Shown here one piece after another: positions 43,423 to 51,272 of a stretch of 64,000 nt of DNA. The stretch spans positions 31,695-95,694 of the forward strand of contig CACZXZ010000002.1 of NCBI GenBank assembly GCA_902785325.1, in the 5' to 3' direction. The stretch is from an uncultured Succinivibrio sp. GTDB taxonomy: Bacteria > Pseudomonadota > Gammaproteobacteria > Enterobacterales > Succinivibrionaceae. The notes beneath the pieces were generated by a model that was not told the origin of the DNA, ran no database searches, and saw only the letters and a list, made by a program, of their open reading frames with translations. Positions within the stretch are counted from its first letter, which is position 1. The number at the start of each line of letters is the position of its first letter. The position numbers were made by a program, and so were the translations under genes.

Positions 43423-45429
43423 ATGACTAAATACATCAGAAATGATGTTAATACTTTAAAAGCAATAGCAATTGTTGCTGTAGTATTATTTCATTTTTTT
43501 GAGCTAGTTTTAGCTCAGCATGGTAACAATATAAATGACTTCCTAACTAGCGTTGGGGGGGGTAATCTTCTTATAAATCAATTAGTTAGCTTAACTTTAT
43601 TCAGAGGAGGTTATCTTGGTGTTGATATCTTTTTAGTAGTCTCAGGCTTCTTAATTTGTACCTCAATTTTAAATTCACAAGCCATACCAAATCATCAATT
43701 CTCCCTTATCCATTTTTATAAAAGACGCTTTTACAGGCTATCGTTACCTTTAATTCCTTTAATTATATTTTGTGCAGTATTAGGTTATTTTGTTTTATCT
43801 CCAACTATTTTTCATGAATTACTAAGTGAAACCGCTAGAGCATTAACATTCGTATCAAATCAGTACTTTGCAAAACAAGGTGGTTATTTTGCCCTAAACT
43901 CTTTAGATAAGATCCTATTGCACACTTGGTATTTAAGTTTAATTGGTCAGTTTTACATAGTATTCCCACTAGTAGTATTAGTTATCAATAAGCTACTTGG
44001 TCAAAAATATCTTAAAGCAGCTATATTTGCACTTACCATATTCACCTTTGTTTATGCTGAGCAAAAATTTATATTGTCAAAGGATGACAATCTATATTAC
44101 CTTTCAGCTATGAGAGCTTGGGAATTACTCTTTGGTGCTTCATTAGCTTTTATAAAGATTGAGGTTAACAACAAGAAACTCTGTTTTTATCTAGGAATTG
44201 TAGCTCTATCAGCCATCATCATATTTAAAAAGAACCAAAGCTACATTCCATTCTCAATTCTATATGTAGCACTAGCTACAGCCCTTGTTATTGTCGCTAA
44301 CTACCAAGACTCAAGATTAAATAACAAGGTAGTTCAATTTGTTGGTAAGAGCTCATACTCACTTTACTTATGGCACTGGCCAATTATGGTGTTCTGCTCA
44401 AGACTTATGATCTTTGAGGCAACTTGGTTTGTTGTTGCTCTAATTCTTGCAACATGGCTTTTATCATATCGTTTTGAAAAACTTGATAAAAAGTACTTTT
44501 GGGTAGCTGCTACTATTTACTGTGTACTTGGTGCTACAACCTTTGGTGTACTTGCTTTAAACAAGAAAGGTATTATTGATCTTGATAACTATAGTACATC
44601 AGTAAGAGATCTAAGACAGCCTTGGGATAGGTTACAAGGTGATGCTAAAATCATTGACAATATTGTTGATAAGACCAAGCCTTTAAACACTTTAATTATC
44701 GGTGACAGTAATGCTTGTCATTACTTAGAGTATTTTAATAAAGTCTTAAATTACAAATACGTTGAATTGCACGCATCATTACAGTATGGCAATAATGTAG
44801 GTGCAACTGTTCAATACAATAAGCATAACTTTGATAAATTACTTACTAATGTGGTTAAAGCAGTTTCTCTAATGCCTGATGGTAGCAGTGTAATTTTAGC
44901 TAACAGATGGCAGATGTATGAAGAAGAGTTTAAAACTCGTGAAGATGCAATCGTAAACGTCGTTCCTCAATATAAAGATGATGTAATAGGTGGAATTATC
45001 GCTGATATTGAAAAATTGTCGTCAGAATATCCTAACTTAAAATTCTATGTAATCTCCCAACCTGTTAGACCTACAAAAGTTGAGCTTCAACCGTTTGTAA
45101 ATATGTACTATTTGGGTACTAATTATAAGTACTTAAAGAAAGGAAGAGAGCTACTAGGCTTTTCCGTAAATGAAGACTTCAAGCCTGAAAATCAGTATTG
45201 GGTAGATAAGATCAATGCAAGACTAAAAACTTTAGCTGATAAACGAGACAATGTTTATTTTATCGATAGAAACATTCCTGTATGTAAGACCAAGGAAGAT
45301 TGTTACATTGCTATTGATGGTAAACCTTTATATAGTGATATTGATCATTTATCAATTTACGGAGGTGAGACTGTCGGAAAATATATCCTCAAGCAAATAG
45401 AGGAGTCTTGGCAGAAAAAAAGCTACTAG
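43423..45429 (+). CDS. Acyltransferase 3 / SGNH-domain O-acetyltransferase with G8 tract
   Basis: Inner-membrane O-acyltransferase of the OafA/YrhL type, 668 residues, likely modifying LPS O-antigen or another surface glycan. The N-terminal acyltransferase-3 domain (about 1-370, roughly ten helices) shows RNDVNTLKAIAIVAVVLFHF, GGYLGVDIFLVVSGFLI, FYKRRFYRLSLPLI, LLHTWYLSLIGQFYIVFPL and SSYSLYLWHWPIMVF. The C-terminal SGNH-type periplasmic domain has the serine motif IIGDSNACHYLEY and a final DIDHLSIYGG. A run of eight G (43555-43562) encodes Gly45-Gly47, very unusual in AT-rich DNA, so slippage there could switch the gene off. An AAGGAAAA ribosome site precedes the ATG. Confidence 0.92.
   Translation: MTKYIRNDVNTLKAIAIVAVVLFHFFELVLAQHGNNINDFLTSVGGGNLLINQLVSLTLFRGGYLGVDIFLVVSGFLICTSILNSQAIPNHQFSLIHFYKRRFYRLSLPLIPLIIFCAVLGYFVLSPTIFHELLSETARALTFVSNQYFAKQGGYFALNSLDKILLHTWYLSLIGQFYIVFPLVVLVINKLLGQKYLKAAIFALTIFTFVYAEQKFILSKDDNLYYLSAMRAWELLFGASLAFIKIEVNNKKLCFYLGIVALSAIIIFKKNQSYIPFSILYVALATALVIVANYQDSRLNNKVVQFVGKSSYSLYLWHWPIMVFCSRLMIFEATWFVVALILATWLLSYRFEKLDKKYFWVAATIYCVLGATTFGVLALNKKGIIDLDNYSTSVRDLRQPWDRLQGDAKIIDNIVDKTKPLNTLIIGDSNACHYLEYFNKVLNYKYVELHASLQYGNNVGATVQYNKHNFDKLLTNVVKAVSLMPDGSSVILANRWQMYEEEFKTREDAIVNVVPQYKDDVIGGIIADIEKLSSEYPNLKFYVISQPVRPTKVELQPFVNMYYLGTNYKYLKKGRELLGFSVNEDFKPENQYWVDKINARLKTLADKRDNVYFIDRNIPVCKTKEDCYIAIDGKPLYSDIDHLSIYGGETVGKYILKQIEESWQKKSY
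43555..43562 (+). repeat. Poly-G tract (G8), candidate phase-variation site
   Basis: Eight consecutive G residues lie in codons 45-47 of the acyltransferase gene. It is the only G or C run of this length I noticed in the window. Gain or loss of one base would frameshift the protein near its N-terminus. Confidence 0.6.
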
Positions 45430-45452
45430 CTTCTTTTTATAAATTCAACTTT

Positions 45453-45484
45453 AAATTCCCCTCTTTTGTTAAGAGAGGGAATTT
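45453..45484. terminator. Bidirectional terminator after the acyltransferase gene
   Basis: AAATTCCCCTCTT and AAGAGAGGGAATTT pair over 13 bp with one bulged A and a 5-nt loop. It lies between convergent genes. Confidence 0.75.
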
Positions 45485-45496
45485 TGTCTAGATTGA

Positions 45497-46207
45497 TTAT
45501 TTATAGTTAAACTCAACCTTATCAAATAGCAGAGATGACTTTGTGCCATCATAGCTTTCAGCTGGTACTTTTTCATCTATAAATTTGACTTGATGCTCGA
45601 ATACTTTATTAGCACCTTTGCAACACAAATAATATAGCATAGTAAGCTCATTACTATTGTATGTTAGCTCGAATTTTTCAATACTCTCATCGGAGATGTT
45701 TTTAGAAGAGAATGACTGAATAATTTGGTCAACATTTAGAGGCTCAGCACGTTTAAATTCTTCCTCTGTTAAAGCTTGAAAATAAGAGCTATTCCAAGAT
45801 CCACCAGCTCTAATCCATACATAACCTCTGTATTGTATTTCTTCAACTTTATCATTGTTGTCAAATTTAAAATATACATTCTTTTGTGTGTAAGTATGCC
45901 CCCAACAGTCATTATTTTTAAGTGTTAAGGCATCAAGAAGTCTTGTTCCAAATGAGTCTCCATAATCTTGTTCATTCATAATTGCATAACCTATAACTAG
46001 ATGATCCTCATTGAGCGTTCTTCCTTTTACAGTTGGCGCACCAAAGAGCTCACGTACATCACGAATATCAGATTGTCCTTTAACAATTAATTCTTCTGTT
46101 TTAGTTAAATCAGGATATTTCTCAACCTTTGGAAGGTTTGCCATGGTACAACCTGTAAGAGCAAGTGATGACAACACCATAATAGTTGCAAATATTTTCT
46201 TAAGCAT
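45497..46207 (-). CDS. BamE/SmpA-like lipoprotein
   Basis: A 236-residue lipoprotein: signal peptide MLKKIFATIMVLSSLALTGC with lipobox LTGC. The mature N-terminal domain has YPDLTKTEELIVKGQSDIRD followed by VRELFGAP, the pattern of the SmpA/OmlA (BamE) fold, then a beta-rich portion (VYFKFDNNDKVEEIQYRGYV). The C-terminal ~90 residues are unique to this small family. It is paralogous to the protein encoded just upstream on the same strand and shares the BamE-like motif with the lipoprotein at 37.6-38.2 kb. The gene lies 27 bp after its paralogue and is probably co-transcribed. It is too long and divergent to be the housekeeping BamE (about 110 residues). Confidence 0.78.
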   Translation of the reverse strand: MLKKIFATIMVLSSLALTGCTMANLPKVEKYPDLTKTEELIVKGQSDIRDVRELFGAPTVKGRTLNEDHLVIGYAIMNEQDYGDSFGTRLLDALTLKNNDCWGHTYTQKNVYFKFDNNDKVEEIQYRGYVWIRAGGSWNSSYFQALTEEEFKRAEPLNVDQIIQSFSSKNISDESIEKFELTYNSNELTMLYYLCCKGANKVFEHQVKFIDEKVPAESYDGTKSSLLFDKVEFNYK

Positions 46208-46234
46208 AATCGATTCCTCTATATTTATTTTGTA

Positions 46235-46984
46235 TTACTTTTTAGGTTGATTATATAAAAGTAGGCTTGAATCAACACCGTCACCATAGAGAGGTTTAGG
46301 ATCGTTAAACAAGACTTTGATGCCTTCACCTAAAGCTTTTGAGCAGTTGTCATAACTTATAAACATAAAGGTTGGTGCACCTCTAGTTCTTTTGTGAATT
46401 TCTTTCTTGGTAAGTTGTGATACATCAACACCTTTTCTCTTGGCTAACTTTTGTGCGTACATCTGATAGATTTCATCTTCAGTGTAAAACTTTGAGTCTT
46501 TATATTCTTCATCACTCAGAATTTGAAAAGCTTCGTAGTATTCGTCAGTTCTAAAAAATTGTACATGTGCAAAGCCACGGTATTTGAAATCGTAAACTTG
46601 ATCTTTATCAAACACAAAATAGATCACCTTGTTGGTATTAGGATAAGAATTACGGCTAAGACCTAAGACACCAGCTGCTCTTTTGAAATCATTGACCCGA
46701 CCTTTCATAATGTCTTCTGGGACAAAACTGTAAGCATATACTAATCTGTTAGTCTTTAAAGTTAAAGCTATGTAGTTAGGTGTGCCGTAGATCCTACGTA
46801 CATCATCAATAGTAGATTTACCTTTAGTGATTAGTTTGTCCGTAATGGTTAAATCAGGATAGCTTCCTTTTAAGTATGAGGTATAGGCTGGATTGTAGTG
46901 CGCAGGTGTTTTATATCCACCAGAACATCCTGTGACTGCGATTGTTGCAACAAGTGCAATTATTGCGAAAATTGTTTTTAACAT
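46235..46984 (-). CDS. BamE/SmpA-like lipoprotein (paralogue)
   Basis: A 249-residue lipoprotein with signal peptide MLKTIFAIIALVATIAVTGC (lipobox VTGC). It repeats the plan of the downstream gene: SYPDLTITDKLITKGKSTID then DVRRIYGTPNYIA, the BamE/SmpA-like motif, followed by NKVIYFVFDKDQVYDFKYRG and a C-terminal region (SDEEYKDSKFYTEDEIYQMY) comparable with TEEEFKRAEPLNVDQIIQSF in its partner. The two are clearly tandem duplicates. Location at the outer membrane is inferred from the lipobox and the absence of Asp after the Cys. It is the first gene of the pair. Confidence 0.78.
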   Translation of the reverse strand: MLKTIFAIIALVATIAVTGCSGGYKTPAHYNPAYTSYLKGSYPDLTITDKLITKGKSTIDDVRRIYGTPNYIALTLKTNRLVYAYSFVPEDIMKGRVNDFKRAAGVLGLSRNSYPNTNKVIYFVFDKDQVYDFKYRGFAHVQFFRTDEYYEAFQILSDEEYKDSKFYTEDEIYQMYAQKLAKRKGVDVSQLTKKEIHKRTRGAPTFMFISYDNCSKALGEGIKVLFNDPKPLYGDGVDSSLLLYNQPKK

Positions 46985-47093
46985 GATTTTGTTCCAAGAT
47001 TATAACTAGAGTAAGCTTTTGTAACTAAAGCTATTGTGGGTAATGATAATCTTACAGAACAATGATTGATGCAAGTGAAATTTTGATAAAACA

Positions 47094-47123
47094 TAAATTT
47101 AGGAGGTTTACCTCCTAAATTTA
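47094..47123 (-). terminator. Rho-independent terminator of the SpoIIE-like gene
   Basis: TAAATTTAGGAGGT and ACCTCCTAAATTTA are perfect 14-bp arms around a 2-nt loop, followed on the reverse strand by TGTTTTATC. Confidence 0.8.
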
Positions 47124-47129
47124 GCCATA

Positions 47130-49916
47130 TTATTCGTCAAATTCTTTATTATTTGCGTTCTTCTTGATGATGATAGCGCAGATATCTTGAGCATGTAGTT
47201 GCTCTTTAGATATGCTATCTACTCCTTTAGCAGGAGCATTTTCTTGAGAGGCTTTGTAAAGTGCCACTAATTGCTCGTAAGCTTCTAAATCAGCATTGTC
47301 TACAGACATTCTTACAATGCTATCTATACCACCAACTCTATTTGCATTAGCTTGTAGCGGAATATACTCAGAATCAACAACAATGCTGTTTTCCTTGTCA
47401 TCAGTGGTAGTAGTTTGCTTATCGGGATCTTTAATTGCAGAAGTGCTCTCAATACCATTACCTGTAAATACTAAGGTATCAAGATAAGTTACTTTATCAC
47501 GGGAATCTACATAATCTAGATCTTTAACTTGGCACAAAGGTGCTTGTACAAGCTTTGGCTCCATAAACTTAGCTTTGTGTAAGTGAATTAAGAATGGTAC
47601 TTTGTTACCTGCAACAGAGTAGATAAAGTTACCTGTAAACTCACTTAAGATCATCACAAAGATGTTCATAGTTAAATTGTGCTTTGATTTTTGCATTAAT
47701 AGCTGATTCAAAGCTGTTAAAGTCTCACCTGGTAATTTGGTTTCAGTAATTAAAGACTGACGCACAAAATCAATAGTAGAGCTAATAGCTTTAAGAGCTT
47801 CAACACCTGATTTTGAGCAAGAGCCAAAGACTACACCGATATTGTCTTGATCGACTCTAAAGAGATCATAGAACTCTTTAGGATTTCCTTTTGATGGGAT
47901 CATAAAGGAGGCAATATCTAAGAACTTTGAGGTTGGCATATCAGTCTCATTTGGAATAAGAGATTGATGAACCAGCATTAGCTGTTTTGCTAATGCATCC
48001 TCAATAGATTGCTTCTTATCAATAGCAAAATCAGTGGTTAACTTGTTGGTGCTTGTAGTTACCTTATCGCAAATTGAGCGTGACAAGTTTGATAAAGCTT
48101 TGGTTAGATCATTTACATGAGGGAAACGTGAACGCTGATCTTCAAGTTTAACTGTAAGCTCATTCATTTGCTCATGAGTATCTAAAACTTTAGTAGCTAA
48201 GATATCTACATTGTTGATGATCTGCTTTACATCATGATTAAATTCTTTAGATAATTTAAATAATAGATAGAGTAGTAAGCCAAAGACTACCACCATCACA
48301 CCAAAGATGATGAAGGTTGACATGATTACAGGCTTAATCACATTACCTTTTTGAGATGTTACAATAACGTAGACATCAAAATCCTTGAGATAAGCTACTG
48401 TTACAAGCTTTGCTTTTTCCTCATTTTCTTCGGTTACATAAACCCCATCAATAGTATTTAAAGAGGTTTGTGCTAAAGGTTTTGAAGAATCAGTAGTCTC
48501 ATTTTCTTTAATACTCTCCTTAACAGGTGAGTTTTCTTCACTATCAGATAAAGCTCCTTTCTCTGAAACTTTTGAGATTAAACTTGGCTCATTGTCTTTT
48601 TGCTCTTTATTATCGTAAGCTTTTTCTTGTGAAGAAAGCGCTTGTGTGTCTTTGTTGGTAGCATCATTATTTTGAGCAAGATTATCTGCTAAAGTGTCAG
48701 GTGTTTTTTCACTCTCTGAGTTTACAGAAGTTACATTATCAGTGGTGTTTGTAGCTTGAGATTGCTTCTCACTATCGGTATTAGCGCTAAGATCTGTAAT
48801 GGTAGCTTGATTTTTTACTGGATCTTCTGCTGCAACGGTTGCATCGTTTGAATTGGTATTAGCATGAGAAACATCAGTTAAAGGCTTATCTGTTTTAGTT
48901 GCAGCATCTATCTTCTCATTTGAGGAAACTTCATCTGCCTTTTGTTCTTTTTGATTTAAGGCTTTTGTGGCAGTATCTTGAACTTCAGTTAAAGCTTCTT
49001 TGGTGTGTTGTGGATTTTGAGCTTTTACAGTTTCAAAAGCTTTAAACTCAGTTTTTAAAGCAGCTTTAAAATCAGCTGAATTTAAAACTTGATGTAAAGA
49101 TACTCCTTCAGTAGCCTTTGCTCCTTTATCATTTAGCTTTAAATTTGAAGCTAACACTTCACCTGTAGTTGATAACACGCTTACTTGATAATTTCCTAAA
49201 GATAGAGTTTTATCAAAATCTATTTGGTTTAAAACGTGTTTTAAAACGAGCTCTTTAACCTGTGGGTAAGGATCTTTATCAGTTAGTTTTAAATTAGTAG
49301 CTAAATCACCTTTAGTCTTATTATCTACAAATTCAAAGATAGGCTCATCATGGATGGAGTAGAAATCATTAGCTACAGCTTTTCTTAAGAAAATGTAATG
49401 CTTGTCGTTTGCGGTGAACTTATAGCCTAAAACGACGGTGTTTTTGTATTTTTTTGAAAAAACATTGTCAAAAGAATTAAAGCTGCTCTTAAGGTAATTT
49501 AAAAGTGTTTCTTGATCTGATTTTGGTACGTTTAATCTTGAAAGCAGATTGTCGCTTTTGCAAAGTTGTGTATTGTAGTTAAAGACTTGGATTTGAGAAT
49601 TTGAACTTAAAAAATAATTAAAGGCACTAATATCTACAATTTGGCTTTCTGGTAAGTTAAAGAAAGTATCGTAAGCACTGTTTTTAAGCTCTGTAACAAG
49701 CTTTAGATACTTTGTCTTTAAGTTATCTTGACGATTGATAGCAAAACTTTTGAGATTGCCTGAAATTACTTTAGTAAAAGATACTTGCTTTGAAAGCTCA
49801 TCTTTAACTAGTTGATTTGAAACTACGGTTGAATTATAGGTACATAAAGCTGCAGTACTTACAATAAAAGTCGAGGCTAAAATCAACGATAATTGATGTT
49901 TTAAGTTCATATTCAA
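47130..49916 (-). CDS. Membrane sensor with degenerate SpoIIE/PP2C-type domain
   Basis: A 928-residue inner-membrane protein. Helix 1 (about 8-30) is followed by a periplasmic region to ~525 whose second part (300-505) is low-complexity, rich in Thr, Asn, Asp, Gln and Ser. Helix 2 is at ~527-553 (IMSTFIIFGVMVVVFGLLLY). A coiled linker and a cytoplasmic domain resembling SpoIIE/RsbU phosphatases follow: IASFMIPSKGNPKEFYDLF, VVFGSCSKSGVEAL, TALNQLLMQK, FIYSVAGNKVPFLIH and a final AQDICAIIIKK. The usual GGD and GDxSGKG aspartates read NPK and GSCSKSG, so two metal ligands appear lost and catalysis is doubtful. It may be a pseudophosphatase binding a partner. It is monocistronic. Confidence 0.78.
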   Translation of the reverse strand: MNMNLKHQLSLILASTFIVSTAALCTYNSTVVSNQLVKDELSKQVSFTKVISGNLKSFAINRQDNLKTKYLKLVTELKNSAYDTFFNLPESQIVDISAFNYFLSSNSQIQVFNYNTQLCKSDNLLSRLNVPKSDQETLLNYLKSSFNSFDNVFSKKYKNTVVLGYKFTANDKHYIFLRKAVANDFYSIHDEPIFEFVDNKTKGDLATNLKLTDKDPYPQVKELVLKHVLNQIDFDKTLSLGNYQVSVLSTTGEVLASNLKLNDKGAKATEGVSLHQVLNSADFKAALKTEFKAFETVKAQNPQHTKEALTEVQDTATKALNQKEQKADEVSSNEKIDAATKTDKPLTDVSHANTNSNDATVAAEDPVKNQATITDLSANTDSEKQSQATNTTDNVTSVNSESEKTPDTLADNLAQNNDATNKDTQALSSQEKAYDNKEQKDNEPSLISKVSEKGALSDSEENSPVKESIKENETTDSSKPLAQTSLNTIDGVYVTEENEEKAKLVTVAYLKDFDVYVIVTSQKGNVIKPVIMSTFIIFGVMVVVFGLLLYLLFKLSKEFNHDVKQIINNVDILATKVLDTHEQMNELTVKLEDQRSRFPHVNDLTKALSNLSRSICDKVTTSTNKLTTDFAIDKKQSIEDALAKQLMLVHQSLIPNETDMPTSKFLDIASFMIPSKGNPKEFYDLFRVDQDNIGVVFGSCSKSGVEALKAISSTIDFVRQSLITETKLPGETLTALNQLLMQKSKHNLTMNIFVMILSEFTGNFIYSVAGNKVPFLIHLHKAKFMEPKLVQAPLCQVKDLDYVDSRDKVTYLDTLVFTGNGIESTSAIKDPDKQTTTTDDKENSIVVDSEYIPLQANANRVGGIDSIVRMSVDNADLEAYEQLVALYKASQENAPAKGVDSISKEQLHAQDICAIIIKKNANNKEFDE

Positions 49917-49973
49917 ACGCTACCAAAATTACTTCAAAAAGAAATAATCTAAAATCTACAAAAACACTTGTCT

Positions 49974-49979
49974 ATTATA
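49974..49979 (-). promoter_or_regulatory. Probable -10 element of the SpoIIE-like gene
   Basis: Reverse-strand TATAAT about 58 bp before the start codon, with only a poor -35 (TTACAT, 17-bp spacer). Confidence 0.4.
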
Positions 49980-50198
49980 GCTTTAAAATCTAGCTAAATG
50001 TAAGATTGTTAAGACTTTTGTTGTGACAAGGTTCATAGGTTAATTAAAAGTCATCAATCAATAGAAAATGAAAATTTACTTTCTTTATTTAAAGTAAGGT
50101 AAATTTCAAAATCACTTACCTTCACTATTTCAATACAAGCCAATTTTTATTAATTTGCTTTGAAATTCAGTAAGATAAAAGAATTTCAATTTTTTGTG

Positions 50199-50228
50199 TT
50201 GCAATAAAAATCCTTTTGTATTTATAAT
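50199..50228 (+). promoter_or_regulatory. Promoter of the cysteine operon
   Basis: TTGCAA (50199-50204) and a consensus TATAAT (50223-50228) with an 18-bp spacer. Predicted transcription starts near 50235, about 30 nt before the Cys-rich leader. Confidence 0.55.
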
Positions 50229-50264
50229 ATCTACAAATCATATAGGAAATATAGGAAATAAAAA

Positions 50265-50360
50265 ATGATGTGTTGTTGTAGTTCTTTCTTTATAGGCAGT
50301 GTTATGAATATTTTTGAAGATTTAATAGAAGAAAATGAACATTTACGAGAATATAACTAA
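50265..50360 (+). CDS. Cysteine-rich leader peptide (candidate cysteine attenuator)
   Basis: A 31-codon frame beginning ATG-ATG-TGT-TGT-TGT (MMCCCSSFFIGSV, then an acidic tail) and ending TAA at 50360. AGGAA at 50253-50257, 7 nt before the ATG, is a good ribosome site and better than the A-rich one before cysK. The frame overlaps the first 26 nt of cysK in a different frame. Three successive Cys codons at positions 3-5, directly before a cysteine-synthesis operon, are what a Cys-tRNA-sensing leader needs. GUUCUUUCUUU (50281-50291), just after them, can pair with 50328-50340, covering the cysK ribosome site and flanking its AUG. Stalling at the Cys codons would cover the first arm and expose cysK. 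Comparable overlapping poly-Cys leaders are known in mycobacteria. Confidence 0.7.
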   Translation: MMCCCSSFFIGSVMNIFEDLIEENEHLREYN

Positions 50361-51261
50361 GTTAATAGGTAAGACTCCATTAGTATACTTAAACTCCATT
50401 AAGGAGAAGTATCAGTTACAAGCTAATTTAATTGCTAAATTAGAATCTTTAAATCCTGGTGGCTCACTAAAAGATAGAGTTGCCTTAAGGATCCTAAAAA
50501 GTGCTTTAGAGCACAAGCTTATCAACCAAAATTCCACCATTATTGAACCAACCTCTGGTAACACAGGTATTGCACTAGCTTTAGTCTGCGCATCTTTAGG
50601 CTTAAAGCTTGTGATTGTGATGCCAGATTCTATGTCTCTAGAGCGAAGATCCTTACTTAAAGCCTATGGCGCAAAGCTTGTATTAACTCAAGGTGCTTTA
50701 GGTATGGTTGGTGCCATTGATAAAGCTAAAGAGCTTTTAGCTAACTCAGAAAATGCTTTTATGCCAAGTCAATTTGACAATTTGCAAAACGTAAATTCTC
50801 ATTACTTGACCACTGCAAAAGAGTTGTATCAGGACACCGATGGCAAGATTGATGTGTTTTTAGCAGGCGTTGGTACTGGTGGCACTATAAGTGGTGTAGG
50901 CAAATTTTTAAAAGAGCGTAATCAAAATATTGAGGTGATAGCCATTGAACCTACAGGCGCTCCTATCTTAACTCGTGGCCTTACAGGTCCTCACAAAATT
51001 CAAGGTATTGGAGCCGGTTTCATCCCTAAGATCTTAAACCAAGAGAGCTTTGACAGAGTAATTGATGTTACAGATGCTGATGCTATTGAAGCTACTCAAA
51101 AACTTGCTTTGTACGAAGGTATTTTAGCTGGTATTGCCACAGGTGCAGTATTACATGTAGCCATGAAATTAGCATCTAAAAAAGAGTACGCAGGTAAAAA
51201 CATTACCTTTTTAGTCTCTGATACCGGAGAGCGTTATTTATCCACTCAAGCATTTTTATAG
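50335..51261 (+). CDS. cysK: Cysteine synthase (O-acetylserine sulfhydrylase)
   Basis: PLP enzyme making cysteine from O-acetylserine and sulfide. The 308-residue product has all CysK landmarks: IGKTPLVYLNSI, LNPGGSLKDRVAL with the PLP Lys46, PTSGNTGIALALV, VMPDSMSLERRSLLKAYGAK, the PLP-phosphate loop GVGTGGTISGVGKFL and EPTGAPILTRG. The ATG at 50335 lies inside the Cys leader, with only an AGAAGAAA stretch as ribosome site, so expression probably depends on coupling to leader translation. It is the first gene of a four-gene operon (cysK, methyltransferase, mccB, mccA), with gaps of 2 to 11 bp. Confidence 0.95.
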   Translation: MNIYENITKLIGKTPLVYLNSIKEKYQLQANLIAKLESLNPGGSLKDRVALRILKSALEHKLINQNSTIIEPTSGNTGIALALVCASLGLKLVIVMPDSMSLERRSLLKAYGAKLVLTQGALGMVGAIDKAKELLANSENAFMPSQFDNLQNVNSHYLTTAKELYQDTDGKIDVFLAGVGTGGTISGVGKFLKERNQNIEVIAIEPTGAPILTRGLTGPHKIQGIGAGFIPKILNQESFDRVIDVTDADAIEATQKLALYEGILAGIATGAVLHVAMKLASKKEYAGKNITFLVSDTGERYLSTQAFL

Positions 51262-51272
51262 GGAAAGGCAGT

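Larger units (their letters stand above)
49917..50264. other. Divergent intergenic region between the SpoIIE-like gene and the cysteine operon
   Basis: 348 bp of AT-rich DNA holding the two divergent promoters. Near 50097-50123 the short inverted repeat AAGGTAA/TTACCTT and other AT-rich repeats could be a regulator site. No riboswitch-like structure was seen, and the predicted transcript start leaves only about 30 nt before the leader ORF. Confidence 0.45.

Noticed and set aside
50229-50264. Riboswitch (SAM or similar) before the cysteine operon
   Set aside because: The predicted transcript leader before the Cys-rich ORF is only about 30 nt, too short for a known aptamer.
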